This document shows, in pieces, positions 34,658 through 42,565 of a stretch of 45,761 nt of DNA; within the stretch, counting starts at the first letter, position 1; every line of letters starts with the position of its first letter. Both the position numbers and the translations under genes were made by a program. The notes beneath the pieces were generated by a model that ran no database searches, had not been told where the DNA came from, and saw only the letters and a program-made list of their open reading frames with translations. Location of the stretch: the NCBI GenBank assembly GCA_937884995.1, contig CAKZZL010000026.1, positions 1 through 45,761 on the forward strand, read 5' to 3'. The stretch is from an uncultured Clostridia bacterium (GTDB lineage Bacteria; Bacillota; Clostridia; Oscillospirales; Acutalibacteraceae).

Positions 34658-35196
34658 TGACAATAGAAAGCTTACTTGATGAGATTGAATCAATATTGGA
34701 GGAAGGCAAATCAGTACCTTTTACTTCAAATCTTCTCGTCGATGCATCTGCCATTAAAACAGCAATCGAGGATATCAGACTTAATATGCCCGATGAGTTG
34801 ATGCAGGCAAGAAGGATTGCTTCAGAGCGTAAGGAAATTCTTGCTAATGCTCAAAGTAATGCCGACGATATCATTGAGAAGGCGCATCTCCGCGCTAAAG
34901 AGATTATAGCTGAAGACGAAATCACACGTGGTGCGGAAGCTAATGCTGCAGAAATAATGCAACAGGCTAGACAAAATGCAAACGAGATAGTTGAAAATGC
35001 AAGAAATCAGGCTACAGAGCTTACGGATCAGGCTAAAAACTGGTCGACAGAGATGCGCGAGAGCGCAAGTGAGTATGTTGAGAACATAGTTGCTCTTGCA
35101 GATGACACTCTTACACAATCAGTTAATGAAATCAGACGTGCACGTCAGCAGCTTCGGGCAGCAGCTCAGACAAAGAGAATCACACCGGACGACTGA
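34657..35196 (+). CDS. Coiled-coil protein downstream of coaD, unknown function
   Basis: The 179-residue protein is almost wholly helical, with Ala/Glu/Gln-rich heptads (about 45-165) in which the phrase (A/N)A-x-(E/D)I-(I/V)E-x-A recurs about every 11-18 residues. It resembles stalk-type proteins loosely annotated as ATPase subunit H-like in Clostridia, and similar genes are often next to coaD. No signal peptide or membrane segment is seen, so it is probably cytoplasmic. Function unknown; a scaffold role near the division or wall machinery is only a guess. Confidence 0.75.
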   Translation: MTIESLLDEIESILEEGKSVPFTSNLLVDASAIKTAIEDIRLNMPDELMQARRIASERKEILANAQSNADDIIEKAHLRAKEIIAEDEITRGAEANAAEIMQQARQNANEIVENARNQATELTDQAKNWSTEMRESASEYVENIVALADDTLTQSVNEIRRARQQLRAAAQTKRITPDD

Positions 35197-35211
35197 TATA
35201 TTCGATTAATT

Positions 35212-35246
35212 CACCTCGTTACACTTGTGTTTCGAGGTGTTTTTTC
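35212..35246 (+). terminator. Terminator after the rsmD-coaD group
   Basis: CACCTCG (35212-35218) pairs with CGAGGTG (35233-35239) around a 14-base loop and is followed by seven T residues. The pseudouridine synthase begins only 20 bases later. Confidence 0.8.
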
Positions 35247-35265
35247 TTATAGACGGAGAATTGTC

Positions 35266-36000
35266 ATGGAAAGACTGGACAAGTTATTGAGTTCAAGAAC
35301 AGCTTTTTCAAGAAAAGAAATAAAGGAAGCTGTAAAGACCGGCAAAATAAGCGTTAATGAAAAATGCATAAAAGATGCATCTGTGAAAGTTTCTGAAAAT
35401 GATCGTATATACTTGAATGGTGAAGAACTTTTTCTTCCGAAACATATATATCTTATGATGAACAAACCTGCAGGGCTTGTATCCGCAACACGGGATTCAA
35501 AAGAAAAAACGGTTATGGATTTAATTCCGAAAGAGTATTTAAGACCGGGACTCTTTCCCGCAGGCAGGCTTGATAAAGATACGGAAGGTTTTCTCCTGAT
35601 AACAGATGATGGTGAATTTGCACACAGAATCCTGTCACCGCAAAAGCATATAAGTAAAAGTTATGAGCTTATTGCAGAGCATCCTATTTTAGATGACGAC
35701 ATTCTTAAACTTGAAAATGAAATGGAACTTGAAGACGGTACAAAACTTCAAAAAGCAAAAGTCAATCTTCTGGATGATAATGACCGGACACACATTGAGA
35801 TCATCATATGCGAAGGAAAGTATCATCAGATAAAAAGAATGCTTGCTGCCATAAATAACAGTTTGATCAGCTTAAAAAGAACAAAAATGGGAAATCTTCC
35901 TCTTGACAGTGATTTAAAAAGTGGCAGATGTCGTATATTGACCCCTGAAGAGATACAAAATATAGAAGGTGAAAAATCTATTAGTGATTTTGACCAATAA
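35266..36000 (+). CDS. RsuA/RluB-family rRNA pseudouridine synthase
   Basis: The enzyme converts a specific rRNA uridine to pseudouridine. The 244-residue protein has an N-terminal S4 RNA-binding domain (MERLDKLLSSRTAFSRKEI), the MMNKPAGLVSATRD strand, the catalytic-loop motif PAGRLDKDTEGFLLIT with the essential Asp, and the C-terminal EGKYHQIKRMLAA. Overall it fits RsuA (16S) better than RluB by length, but the target site cannot be assigned. The ATG at 35266 follows a CGGAGA site. Confidence 0.9.
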   Translation: MERLDKLLSSRTAFSRKEIKEAVKTGKISVNEKCIKDASVKVSENDRIYLNGEELFLPKHIYLMMNKPAGLVSATRDSKEKTVMDLIPKEYLRPGLFPAGRLDKDTEGFLLITDDGEFAHRILSPQKHISKSYELIAEHPILDDDILKLENEMELEDGTKLQKAKVNLLDDNDRTHIEIIICEGKYHQIKRMLAAINNSLISLKRTKMGNLPLDSDLKSGRCRILTPEEIQNIEGEKSISDFDQ

Positions 36001-36102
36001 TTTCTAGATAATTATTAACTAAAAAAATGCAAACTTTACCTAAAAATTGCATCAGTTTTTAGGCAATTTGATTGATAAAATGAAAAAATATCAAAAAATT
36101 AC

Positions 36103-36131
36103 TTGCAAAATTGCCTTTAATTGTGTAAAAT
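36103..36131 (+). promoter_or_regulatory. Promoter of the PucR/CdaR-type regulator
   Basis: TTGCAA (36103-36108) and TAAAAT (36126-36131) are 17 bases apart, with TGTG before the -10. The 188-base gap also holds inverted repeats (CCTAAAAA with TTTTTAGG, about 36038-36062; ATGCAA with TTGCAT) that could be operators or a weak terminator. Confidence 0.55.
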
Positions 36132-36188
36132 ACATAGTACATCGCTTGTCATTTTGCATAAAAATGCACAACAGGGGGTTACTAAGGT

Positions 36189-37274
36189 ATGTCAAACAGA
36201 TTGTTTCAGGGCATAGTACATCAGATGGTAGATGTTATTGACCGTACATTCGGAGTGATAGATGAAACGGGAACAGTTATTTCCTGCAGCGAACTCAGCC
36301 GTATAGGCGAGATTCAGTCTCATGCTGTACCTGATGTCTTTTCATCAACCGGAATAACTGTCTTAAATGCATGTACTTATCAGGCTTTCGGCGCACATAT
36401 GCATCCTGAATATGCTGTTTTTGTGGAGGGCGACGATGAAATCGCTTCACGCTACGTTGCTGTTTTAAGCGTTTCACTCTCTGCAATCAAACAATACTAT
36501 GATGAAAAATACGACAGAGGTAATTTCATAAAGAACATTATTCTCGACAATATTCTTCCCGGAGACATATATATTAAGTCACGTGAACTCAGATTCAATA
36601 ATGAAGTGACAAGAGTAGTTCTACTTATTCGCATTACGGAACATAATGACATATCTGTTTTTGATATTATCCAGGATTTGTTCCCGGATAAAACAAAGGA
36701 TTTCGTTATTAACATCAATGAAACGGATATAGCTCTTGTAAAAGAAGTTAAGGCAGGAATCGAGACCAGAGATCTTGAAAAACTTGCAAGGTCCATAGCT
36801 GATTCACTCGGCACTGAATACTATACACATGTTCTTGTAGGTATAGGAACTACGATTGATAATATAAAGGATTTGGCACGTTCTTTCCGTGAAGCTCAGG
36901 TTTCACTTGAAGTCGGCAAAGTGTTTGATACCGAGAGAACAATTGTCAGCTATGACAATCTTGGTATTGCCCGTCTCATATATCAGCTTCCCACAACACT
37001 TTGTGAGATGTTCTTAAAAGAGATATTCAAACGCGGTTCAATAGACACTTTGGATAAAGATACATTATTTACCATCCAGAAGTTCTTTGAAAACAATCTG
37101 AATGTTTCAGAAACATCAAGAAAGTTATATGTCCACAGAAACACCTTGGTTTACCGTCTTGAGAAGATTAAAAAGCTTACTGGACTTGATCTTCGTGAAT
37201 TTGACGATGCTATTGTATTCAAAGTAGCAATGATGGTTCAGAAATACCTGGATGCAAATCCTGTTAAATATTAA
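36189..37274 (+). CDS. PucR/CdaR-type transcriptional regulator
   Basis: The 361-residue protein has an N-terminal region resembling a sugar-diacid sensing fold (DRTFGVIDETGTVISCSE), a degenerate GGDEF-like middle part (VLVGIGTTIDNIKDLARSF) and a C-terminal PucR helix-turn-helix (NVSETSRKLYVHRNTLVYRL followed by KKLTGLDL). It lies just upstream of ftsEX on the same strand but is separated from it by a terminator and promoter. The ligand is unknown. Similar regulators occur beside ftsE in other Clostridia, so a link to wall or carbon signals is possible but unproven. Confidence 0.85.
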   Translation: MSNRLFQGIVHQMVDVIDRTFGVIDETGTVISCSELSRIGEIQSHAVPDVFSSTGITVLNACTYQAFGAHMHPEYAVFVEGDDEIASRYVAVLSVSLSAIKQYYDEKYDRGNFIKNIILDNILPGDIYIKSRELRFNNEVTRVVLLIRITEHNDISVFDIIQDLFPDKTKDFVININETDIALVKEVKAGIETRDLEKLARSIADSLGTEYYTHVLVGIGTTIDNIKDLARSFREAQVSLEVGKVFDTERTIVSYDNLGIARLIYQLPTTLCEMFLKEIFKRGSIDTLDKDTLFTIQKFFENNLNVSETSRKLYVHRNTLVYRLEKIKKLTGLDLREFDDAIVFKVAMMVQKYLDANPVKY

Positions 37275-37279
37275 TAAAA

Positions 37280-37315
37280 ACGGGGAGATTTGAGTGAAAT
37301 CTTCCCGTATATTTT
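37280..37315 (+). terminator. Terminator after the regulator gene
   Basis: ACGGGGAGATTT (37280-37291) pairs with AAATCTTCCCGT (37297-37308) around a five-base loop, followed by ATATTTTTG. Confidence 0.85.
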
Positions 37316-37389
37316 TGTGCATCATGCACATATACTAATATACTATTTGTGAAAAATACCAATAAATGTAAAAAAAACAGTAAATTAAG

Positions 37390-37417
37390 TGCAAAACACA
37401 ACATTTTGTGGTATAAT
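37390..37417 (+). promoter_or_regulatory. Promoter of the ftsE operon with a palindromic spacer
   Basis: TGCAAA (37390-37395) and TATAAT (37412-37417) are 16 bases apart, with an extended -10 TGTG. The spacer carries a palindrome, CACAACATTTTGTG (37397-37410), which could be a repressor site; part of it is explained by the extended -10 motif. Confidence 0.55.
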
Positions 37418-37480
37418 ATTTCAGTAATACGATTATAATGTATTATTATGTAATTTTTGCTAAAGGAAAAGGTGCATACC

Positions 37481-38425
37481 GTGATAGAATTTAGAAACGT
37501 TTGTAAAACCTATGACAACGGGACTGAAGCTCTACGTAATGTCTCTTTGACAATCCATGACGGAGAGTTTGTCTTCGTAGTTGGATCTTCCGGCGCAGGT
37601 AAAAGTACATTCCTGAAGATCATGATGCGTGAGGAAGTACCAAATTCCGGTACGGTTATTATAAATGATTTTAACCTTAATAAGATAAAAAAACGCGACA
37701 TACCGAAATTCCGCAGAACACTTGGTATAGTATTCCAGGATTTCCGTCTCATACCGACAATGAACGTATTTGATAACGTTGCATTTGCAATGCGCGTTAT
37801 AGGAGCAAAAGAAAAAGAAATCCGCAAGAGAGTTCCTTATGTATTAAGCCTGGTTGGACTTTCATCAAAAGCACGTCAGCTTCCGAGTGAACTTTCAGGC
37901 GGCGAGCAGCAGAGAGTGGCACTTGCACGTGCCCTCGTCAATAATGCAGGCCTGATTGTAGCAGATGAGCCTACGGGAAATATTGACCCTGAGATGTCTT
38001 ATGAGATAGTCGATCTGTTAAATCATATCAATGCTAACGGCACAACTATAGTTATGGTTACACATGAGCATGATTTGGTAAGAAGATTCAACCGAAGAGT
38101 TATAACAATTGACAGAGGTGAAGTTACATCAGACACCGGTGAAGATTATAATAACGAAATTGTTAATCTTCAGGAAGCAAGTGATGGCAAACTTGAGACA
38201 AAGCAAGACCTTATAGATGCTGCACAGCAGGATATCCAGGAGAGTGTTGACAAGATTCGTGAAGAACAATCACAGCCTGTTACGGAGGATGAGAATTCAT
38301 CCAATTTCTTCCTCCAGCCAAATGTAGACAAGGATCTTGAAGAATTTATGAAAAATTACGGGCTGGATGATGATATAGATTATTCGGCTTATCTCACCGA
38401 AGAAGAAAACGGAGGTGACGAATAA
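37481..38425 (+). CDS. ftsE: FtsE, ABC-type ATPase of FtsEX, with a long acidic C-terminal tail
   Basis: FtsE with FtsX transmits ATP-driven conformational change to wall hydrolases outside the cell. The protein has Walker A GSSGAGKST (35-43), signature LSGGEQQR, Walker B LIVADEPTGNID and the switch VTHEHDLV. The ABC part ends near residue 228; about 85 further residues are Asp/Glu/Gln-rich and end in a short hydrophobic-acidic motif (LEEFMKNYGLDDDIDYSAYL). Most FtsE proteins are about 220-230 residues. The GTG at 37481 follows AAGGAAAAGGTG; the upstream TTG at 37457 has no site. Confidence 0.94.
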   Translation: MIEFRNVCKTYDNGTEALRNVSLTIHDGEFVFVVGSSGAGKSTFLKIMMREEVPNSGTVIINDFNLNKIKKRDIPKFRRTLGIVFQDFRLIPTMNVFDNVAFAMRVIGAKEKEIRKRVPYVLSLVGLSSKARQLPSELSGGEQQRVALARALVNNAGLIVADEPTGNIDPEMSYEIVDLLNHINANGTTIVMVTHEHDLVRRFNRRVITIDRGEVTSDTGEDYNNEIVNLQEASDGKLETKQDLIDAAQQDIQESVDKIREEQSQPVTEDENSSNFFLQPNVDKDLEEFMKNYGLDDDIDYSAYLTEEENGGDE

Positions 38426-39330
38426 TGAAAGGTTCCAGCTTTAAGTATCTTACAAAAGAAGGCTTCAGAAGCATAAGGATAAACGGACTTATGTCGCTTG
38501 CATCAGTTACTGTTTTAATGGCAACTTTGCTTCTTATTGGCCTTGGCACAATGATATACTTTAATATAAGCAATCTTCTTACAACAATAGAACGACAGAA
38601 TGTCATAATGGTTTATCTTGACAAGTCGGCTACGGATGAAGAAGTAAGCCAGGCAGGAAATAAGATAAAAGTAATGGACAATATTCAGGATTGCATATTC
38701 GTTCCTAAAGATGATGCATTCAAGGCGCAACTTGAAAGTATGGGCGATGACGCCGTATTGCTGGAAGGTCTTGACAATCCTTTGCCTGATGCATATAAAG
38801 TTGTTGTAAAAGATATGGAGAGTTTTTCTTCGACAGTAGAACAACTTAAAAAGATTGAACATGTTGATACTGTGCGTGAAAACAGCGATGTTGCTGATAA
38901 ACTTGTTAATATACGACAGGCTGTGACCGGCATAGGAATCGGCATCGTCGGATTGCTTTTCATCGTTGCACTTTTCATAATTTCAAACACGATACGCATT
39001 ACAATGTTTGCAAGAAAACTGGAAATAAGCATTATGAAAGCAGTAGGTGCAACCAATTGGTTCATAAGATGGCCTTTCATGATAGAAGGTATAATACTGG
39101 GTGTTATTTCAGCAGTTGTGTCTTTCGGCCTTCTTGCAGGCATATATGAGTTGGTTAAATATGTATGTTCTGATTTGCTCGCTATATTTACACCTATTTC
39201 ATTCTCGTCTTATGCAGGACTGATGATTGGTATTTTCTTAATCGTAGGTGTTGTTACAGGATCTTTGGGAAGCTTATTCTCAATGGGTAAATACTTAAAG
39301 GAGCAGGGGGCGGTTATAAATGAAGATTAG
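38425..39330 (+). CDS. ftsX: FtsX, membrane subunit of FtsEX
   Basis: FtsX is the permease-like partner of FtsE. The 301-residue protein has one membrane helix near 20-45, a large extracytoplasmic domain (about 46-165) that in other bacteria binds coiled-coil regulators such as EnvC, PcsB or CwlO, and three further helices (about 170-195, 222-247, 265-290) with the family RKLEISIMKAVGATNWFIRWPF read in parts. It shares a base with the ftsE stop and overlaps the next gene by 11 bases, giving tight coupling to its presumed partner. Confidence 0.95.
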   Translation: MKGSSFKYLTKEGFRSIRINGLMSLASVTVLMATLLLIGLGTMIYFNISNLLTTIERQNVIMVYLDKSATDEEVSQAGNKIKVMDNIQDCIFVPKDDAFKAQLESMGDDAVLLEGLDNPLPDAYKVVVKDMESFSSTVEQLKKIEHVDTVRENSDVADKLVNIRQAVTGIGIGIVGLLFIVALFIISNTIRITMFARKLEISIMKAVGATNWFIRWPFMIEGIILGVISAVVSFGLLAGIYELVKYVCSDLLAIFTPISFSSYAGLMIGIFLIVGVVTGSLGSLFSMGKYLKEQGAVINED

Positions 39331-40672
39331 TTTCAAAATTCTCTCCGCATTACTCTCATTCTCAATATTGTTTTTATCAATTCCGATAACAGGCTTTGCC
39401 AATGAATCAGTGGATAGCATCAAGGCTCAGATAGAACAAAAAGAAGCCCAGATAGCAAGTTATCAGCAGAAGATAGATGCTCTTGAAAAGGATGCATCAA
39501 AACAGGAAGAATACATTGATGAATTGCAGGAACAGATAGATGCATATGATGATGAACTTGATCTGTTGAATGGTCAGATATCTGCTCTCAATTCCGATAT
39601 TAGTGCACTCGATTCGCAGATAGCCTCATATGAAAAGAAAATAAATGATCTTGAAAATGAGATTGAATCGGTTAATAAACAAATAGACGAAAAAAATGAG
39701 CTGATTGAAGAAACATATGAAGTTCTCTCAGAACGCCTGGCTGCAGCATATATGGCAGGCGAGACAAGTGAACTTGAAATCTTCCTTACAGCTACGGATT
39801 TTCAGGACTTTCTTGCTCGTACGGAACTTATTCGTCAGGTGGCAAATCATGACAACCAGATTGTTAAGGATTTGGAAGATACAATTAAAGAACTTAACAA
39901 AATGGTAGATGAACTTGATGAGAAAAAAGCTGATCTTGAAGAAAGTAAAACAAAACTTGATACAGACAGAGCAAAGCTTGAAGCAAATAAAGCGAATCTC
40001 GATGAATCCAAGGCCAGCCTCAACAGCCAGATTAACACAGTACAGTCCAAAGTTGATAAAGTTAACTCTATCATTGGAAGCCTTGACAGCCAAAGCAGTC
40101 AATATGAAAAAATGATGGAAAAGGCAAATGCCGAAATAGCAGCATTCAATAAAGAAATAGAAGCTCTTATCAATAACACTACACAATCAGGTTCAGGTAC
40201 AGTCATTAATACGGATAGCGTGGCGCACAATTTTGAAAAGTCAACAATGGGTATCATATGTCCGCTTCAAAATGGTACGGTCACCATTAATGAATATTCC
40301 TGGAACCACGCAAAAAGAGGCTTCAGAAATATTGCAACCGACTTTGGTATGGCAGGCGGAAGTTTTGGAAAACCGATATATGCAGTAGCAGGGGGAACAG
40401 TTCTTAAAGCAGCATATAACTCATATAACGGTAACTATATACTTATCGACCACGGTAACGGACTTGTCACTTATTACGGTCATTGCAATTCCATAAGTGT
40501 ATCTGCAGGTCAGAAAGTTAAACAAGGACAGGTTATAGGTGCAGTTGGTAAGACCGGTTATGTAACCGGACCTCACGTGCATTTTGAGATTCGTGTAAAC
40601 GGAAAACAGCAAGCACCGGAAAACTATTTTAAGAATGCAAGCGGCGGATGGGTTTCACCGATACGCCCGTAG
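39320..40672 (+). CDS. Coiled-coil LytM/M23 protein, FtsEX partner, altered zinc site
   Basis: The 450-residue protein has a signal peptide (about 1-26, ending ITGFANE), an extended coiled coil (about 32-290) and a C-terminal LytM domain (about 310-450), the EnvC architecture. YGH at 388 and HVHFE at 419-423 match the catalytic and zinc histidines of LytM with the right 31-residue spacing, and Asp341 is present. The first zinc ligand, normally His four residues before that Asp (H-x3-D), is Asn337. EnvC and some relatives lost zinc ligands and activate other amidases, so this may be an activator or have weakened activity. The gene overlaps ftsX. Confidence 0.88.
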   Translation: MKISFKILSALLSFSILFLSIPITGFANESVDSIKAQIEQKEAQIASYQQKIDALEKDASKQEEYIDELQEQIDAYDDELDLLNGQISALNSDISALDSQIASYEKKINDLENEIESVNKQIDEKNELIEETYEVLSERLAAAYMAGETSELEIFLTATDFQDFLARTELIRQVANHDNQIVKDLEDTIKELNKMVDELDEKKADLEESKTKLDTDRAKLEANKANLDESKASLNSQINTVQSKVDKVNSIIGSLDSQSSQYEKMMEKANAEIAAFNKEIEALINNTTQSGSGTVINTDSVAHNFEKSTMGIICPLQNGTVTINEYSWNHAKRGFRNIATDFGMAGGSFGKPIYAVAGGTVLKAAYNSYNGNYILIDHGNGLVTYYGHCNSISVSAGQKVKQGQVIGAVGKTGYVTGPHVHFEIRVNGKQQAPENYFKNASGGWVSPIRP

Positions 40673-40694
40673 TTTCTACTAAGGAATGATATGA

Positions 40695-41897
40695 TTGAAT
40701 AAGAAAATATCACTTGGCCTTGCTCTGGCAATCGTCTTTCTTGCAATTGCTTTAACGGTGACTATCACGATGACAGTGGCAATGCACACATACAACAATT
40801 TAATAAAAGATGTGTCAGACAGGGCAGGTATGTATTCTTCCATCTCTGAGGTCGATGACATAGTCCGTGAGAATTATATGGGGGAACTTAATGAAAACCT
40901 TTTGAATTCTCTTACGGTTGAAGGCTATGTAAACGGTATCGGAGACAGATACAGTTACTATATGGATGCAGAAGCATACAGTACATATCGTCAGACCGAA
41001 AAAGGTGAAAAAAGAGGAATCGGTATCATTGCCGTATATGATAACAAAAACAATAATATCTTTGTTTCCGAGGTCTCCAAAGATTCTCCTGCGGATTTGC
41101 AGGGAATCTCAAAAGGCGATGTCATAACTGAAGTGGACGGTGAAAAAGTCAGCGCATCTAATTATTCAAAACTAATTGATAATCTGGATGGAGACAGACT
41201 CGCCGAGGTTAAAGTCACGTTCACACATGATGACACATCTAAAACGATTTCTGTATCCAAGGGATACAGTGCACAGACAGTTTATTACAGTGTCAAGAAT
41301 GATAATGTCGGATATATAAAGATAACGGCATTTTACGGGACTACCGCAGCACAACTTGAAAAAGCAATAGACAATATGACTGATAAAGGGGTTTCTTCCT
41401 TAATTATTGATTTGAGAAACAACTCTGATGGTAATATAGAATTCGCAGCTGAGTGCCTTGATATTATCGTACCCATTGCAACAGAGGGTACCGGGGCTTT
41501 GGCTACAGCTGTTGATGCAGATGGCGAGACTATAAGGACATATACATCGGATGCAGACAGCAAAGCATTCACAACATATATTCTTGTAAACATGAATACA
41601 GCGGGTGCTGCTGAACTATTTGCATGTGATTTAAGAGATTTCGGCATGGCGACACTTGTCGGAACTACTACCGCAGGCAACGGAACCATGCAGGAAATAT
41701 TTGAACTAAGTAACGGCGGGGCAGTTATTCTTACAACTGCGAAAATATTGCCATACAAGAGCGGGAACTACAATGGTACGGGACTAACACCTGACACGGT
41801 TGTGGACATGACGGTAGAGGAGAATGAAAGACTAGAAATTCTTTCCGAATCCGAAGACACACAATATCAAAAAGCCATGGAACTTATAAGTAAGTAA
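40695..41897 (+). CDS. S41/CtpA-like PDZ protein lacking the catalytic Ser and Lys (pseudoprotease)
   Basis: The 400-residue protein has an N-terminal membrane helix (about 7-32), a helical region ending GIGDRYSYYM, a PDZ domain (about 107-170, with SPADLQGISKGDVI) and an S41 domain (LIIDLRNNSDG onward). The usual catalytic T-A-S-A-S-E is here NTAGAAE (Gly304 for Ser) and G-K-G is AGNG (Asn329 for Lys). Their 25-residue spacing equals that of the family dyad, so the alignment is firm. The fold is intact and no frame damage is seen, which argues for a non-proteolytic role. The TTG start follows AAGGA. It ends the ftsE operon. Confidence 0.88.
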   Translation: MNKKISLGLALAIVFLAIALTVTITMTVAMHTYNNLIKDVSDRAGMYSSISEVDDIVRENYMGELNENLLNSLTVEGYVNGIGDRYSYYMDAEAYSTYRQTEKGEKRGIGIIAVYDNKNNNIFVSEVSKDSPADLQGISKGDVITEVDGEKVSASNYSKLIDNLDGDRLAEVKVTFTHDDTSKTISVSKGYSAQTVYYSVKNDNVGYIKITAFYGTTAAQLEKAIDNMTDKGVSSLIIDLRNNSDGNIEFAAECLDIIVPIATEGTGALATAVDADGETIRTYTSDADSKAFTTYILVNMNTAGAAELFACDLRDFGMATLVGTTTAGNGTMQEIFELSNGGAVILTTAKILPYKSGNYNGTGLTPDTVVDMTVEENERLEILSESEDTQYQKAMELISK

Positions 41898-41906
41898 ATT
41901 AATCTC

Positions 41907-41930
41907 AATCCCCTTGTCTGCAAGGGGATT
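41907..41930 (+). terminator. Perfect hairpin after the S41 gene, weak T-run
   Basis: AATCCCCTTG, loop TCTG, CAAGGGGATT is a perfect 10-base stem but is not followed by a T-run, so it may act with the promoter that begins seven bases later or as an mRNA 3' barrier. Confidence 0.55.
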
Positions 41931-41936
41931 GGACTA

Positions 41937-41965
41937 TTGACATAAGCTCTGATTTTTAATATAAT
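41937..41965 (+). promoter_or_regulatory. Perfect-consensus promoter of greA
   Basis: TTGACA (41937-41942) and TATAAT (41960-41965) are exactly 17 bases apart. Transcription would start near 41972, leaving a leader of about 60 bases before the greA TTG. Confidence 0.85.
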
Positions 41966-42030
41966 AATGCAGGACATTTCATATGTCTTTTGTTTTATTT
42001 ATTGGCACAAAAACGAAGGGAGTTTTTAAT

Positions 42031-42501
42031 TTGGCAGAAAAACAACTGACTCTTGAAGCTAGAAGAGAACTCGAGGAAGAACTTGAACACTTAAAGGTTG
42101 TCGAGAGAAAAGACGCTGCAGAAAAAATCAAAATAGCCAGAGATTTTGGTGACCTTTCCGAGAACGCTGAATATGATGAAGCTAAAAGAAATTCGGAAAA
42201 AATAGAAACGCGTATTCAGGAAATTGAAGCAATACTTAAAAGTGCTAAAATTGTTGACGTTGACGCACTCAGTACAGATAATGTACACATGGGTTGCACA
42301 GTTACAGTTACTGACAGCAAGAAAAAGAAAATTCAATATAAAATAGTTCCTTTTGCACAGGTAAACCCGGTAGAGGGAAAGATTTCTGATGAATCACCTA
42401 TAGGCAAGGCTCTTATGGGACATAAGAAGGGCGATAAAGTTATTGTAGAACTTCCTAACAAGACAGAACTTCAATATAAAATCACCTCCATTACAAAGTA
42501 A
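42031..42501 (+). CDS. greA: Transcription elongation factor GreA
   Basis: GreA rescues backtracked RNA polymerase by stimulating transcript cleavage. The 156-residue protein has the N-terminal coiled coil with the acidic tip (ARDFGDLSENAEYDEAK) and a C-terminal FKBP-like domain (GCTVTVTDSKK, DESPIGKALMGHKKGD). I start it at the TTG at 42031, with GAAGGGAG upstream, rather than the ATG at 41983. The greA-lysS order is common in Clostridia. Confidence 0.95.
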   Translation: MAEKQLTLEARRELEEELEHLKVVERKDAAEKIKIARDFGDLSENAEYDEAKRNSEKIETRIQEIEAILKSAKIVDVDALSTDNVHMGCTVTVTDSKKKKIQYKIVPFAQVNPVEGKISDESPIGKALMGHKKGDKVIVELPNKTELQYKITSITK

Positions 42502-42514
42502 TTTTAATTTCACT

Positions 42515-42540
42515 AAGGGCAGTTTATTCTGCCCTTATAT
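42515..42540 (+). terminator. Hairpin between greA and lysS
   Basis: AAGGGCAG (42515-42522) pairs with CTGCCCTT (42529-42536) around TTTATT. The following sequence is ATATTATATAT rather than pure T, so it may be a partial terminator inside a greA-lysS transcript. Confidence 0.6.
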
Positions 42541-42565
42541 TATATATAAATGAGGAGAAATATCG

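Noticed and set aside
36121..37417. TTGTG motif shared just upstream of the -10 boxes of the regulator and ftsE, suggesting co-regulation
   Set aside because: The same TGTG precedes the -10 of the HPr, tRNA and small-gene promoters, so it is the ordinary extended -10 (TRTG) element. Only the palindrome before ftsE remains as a weak candidate operator.
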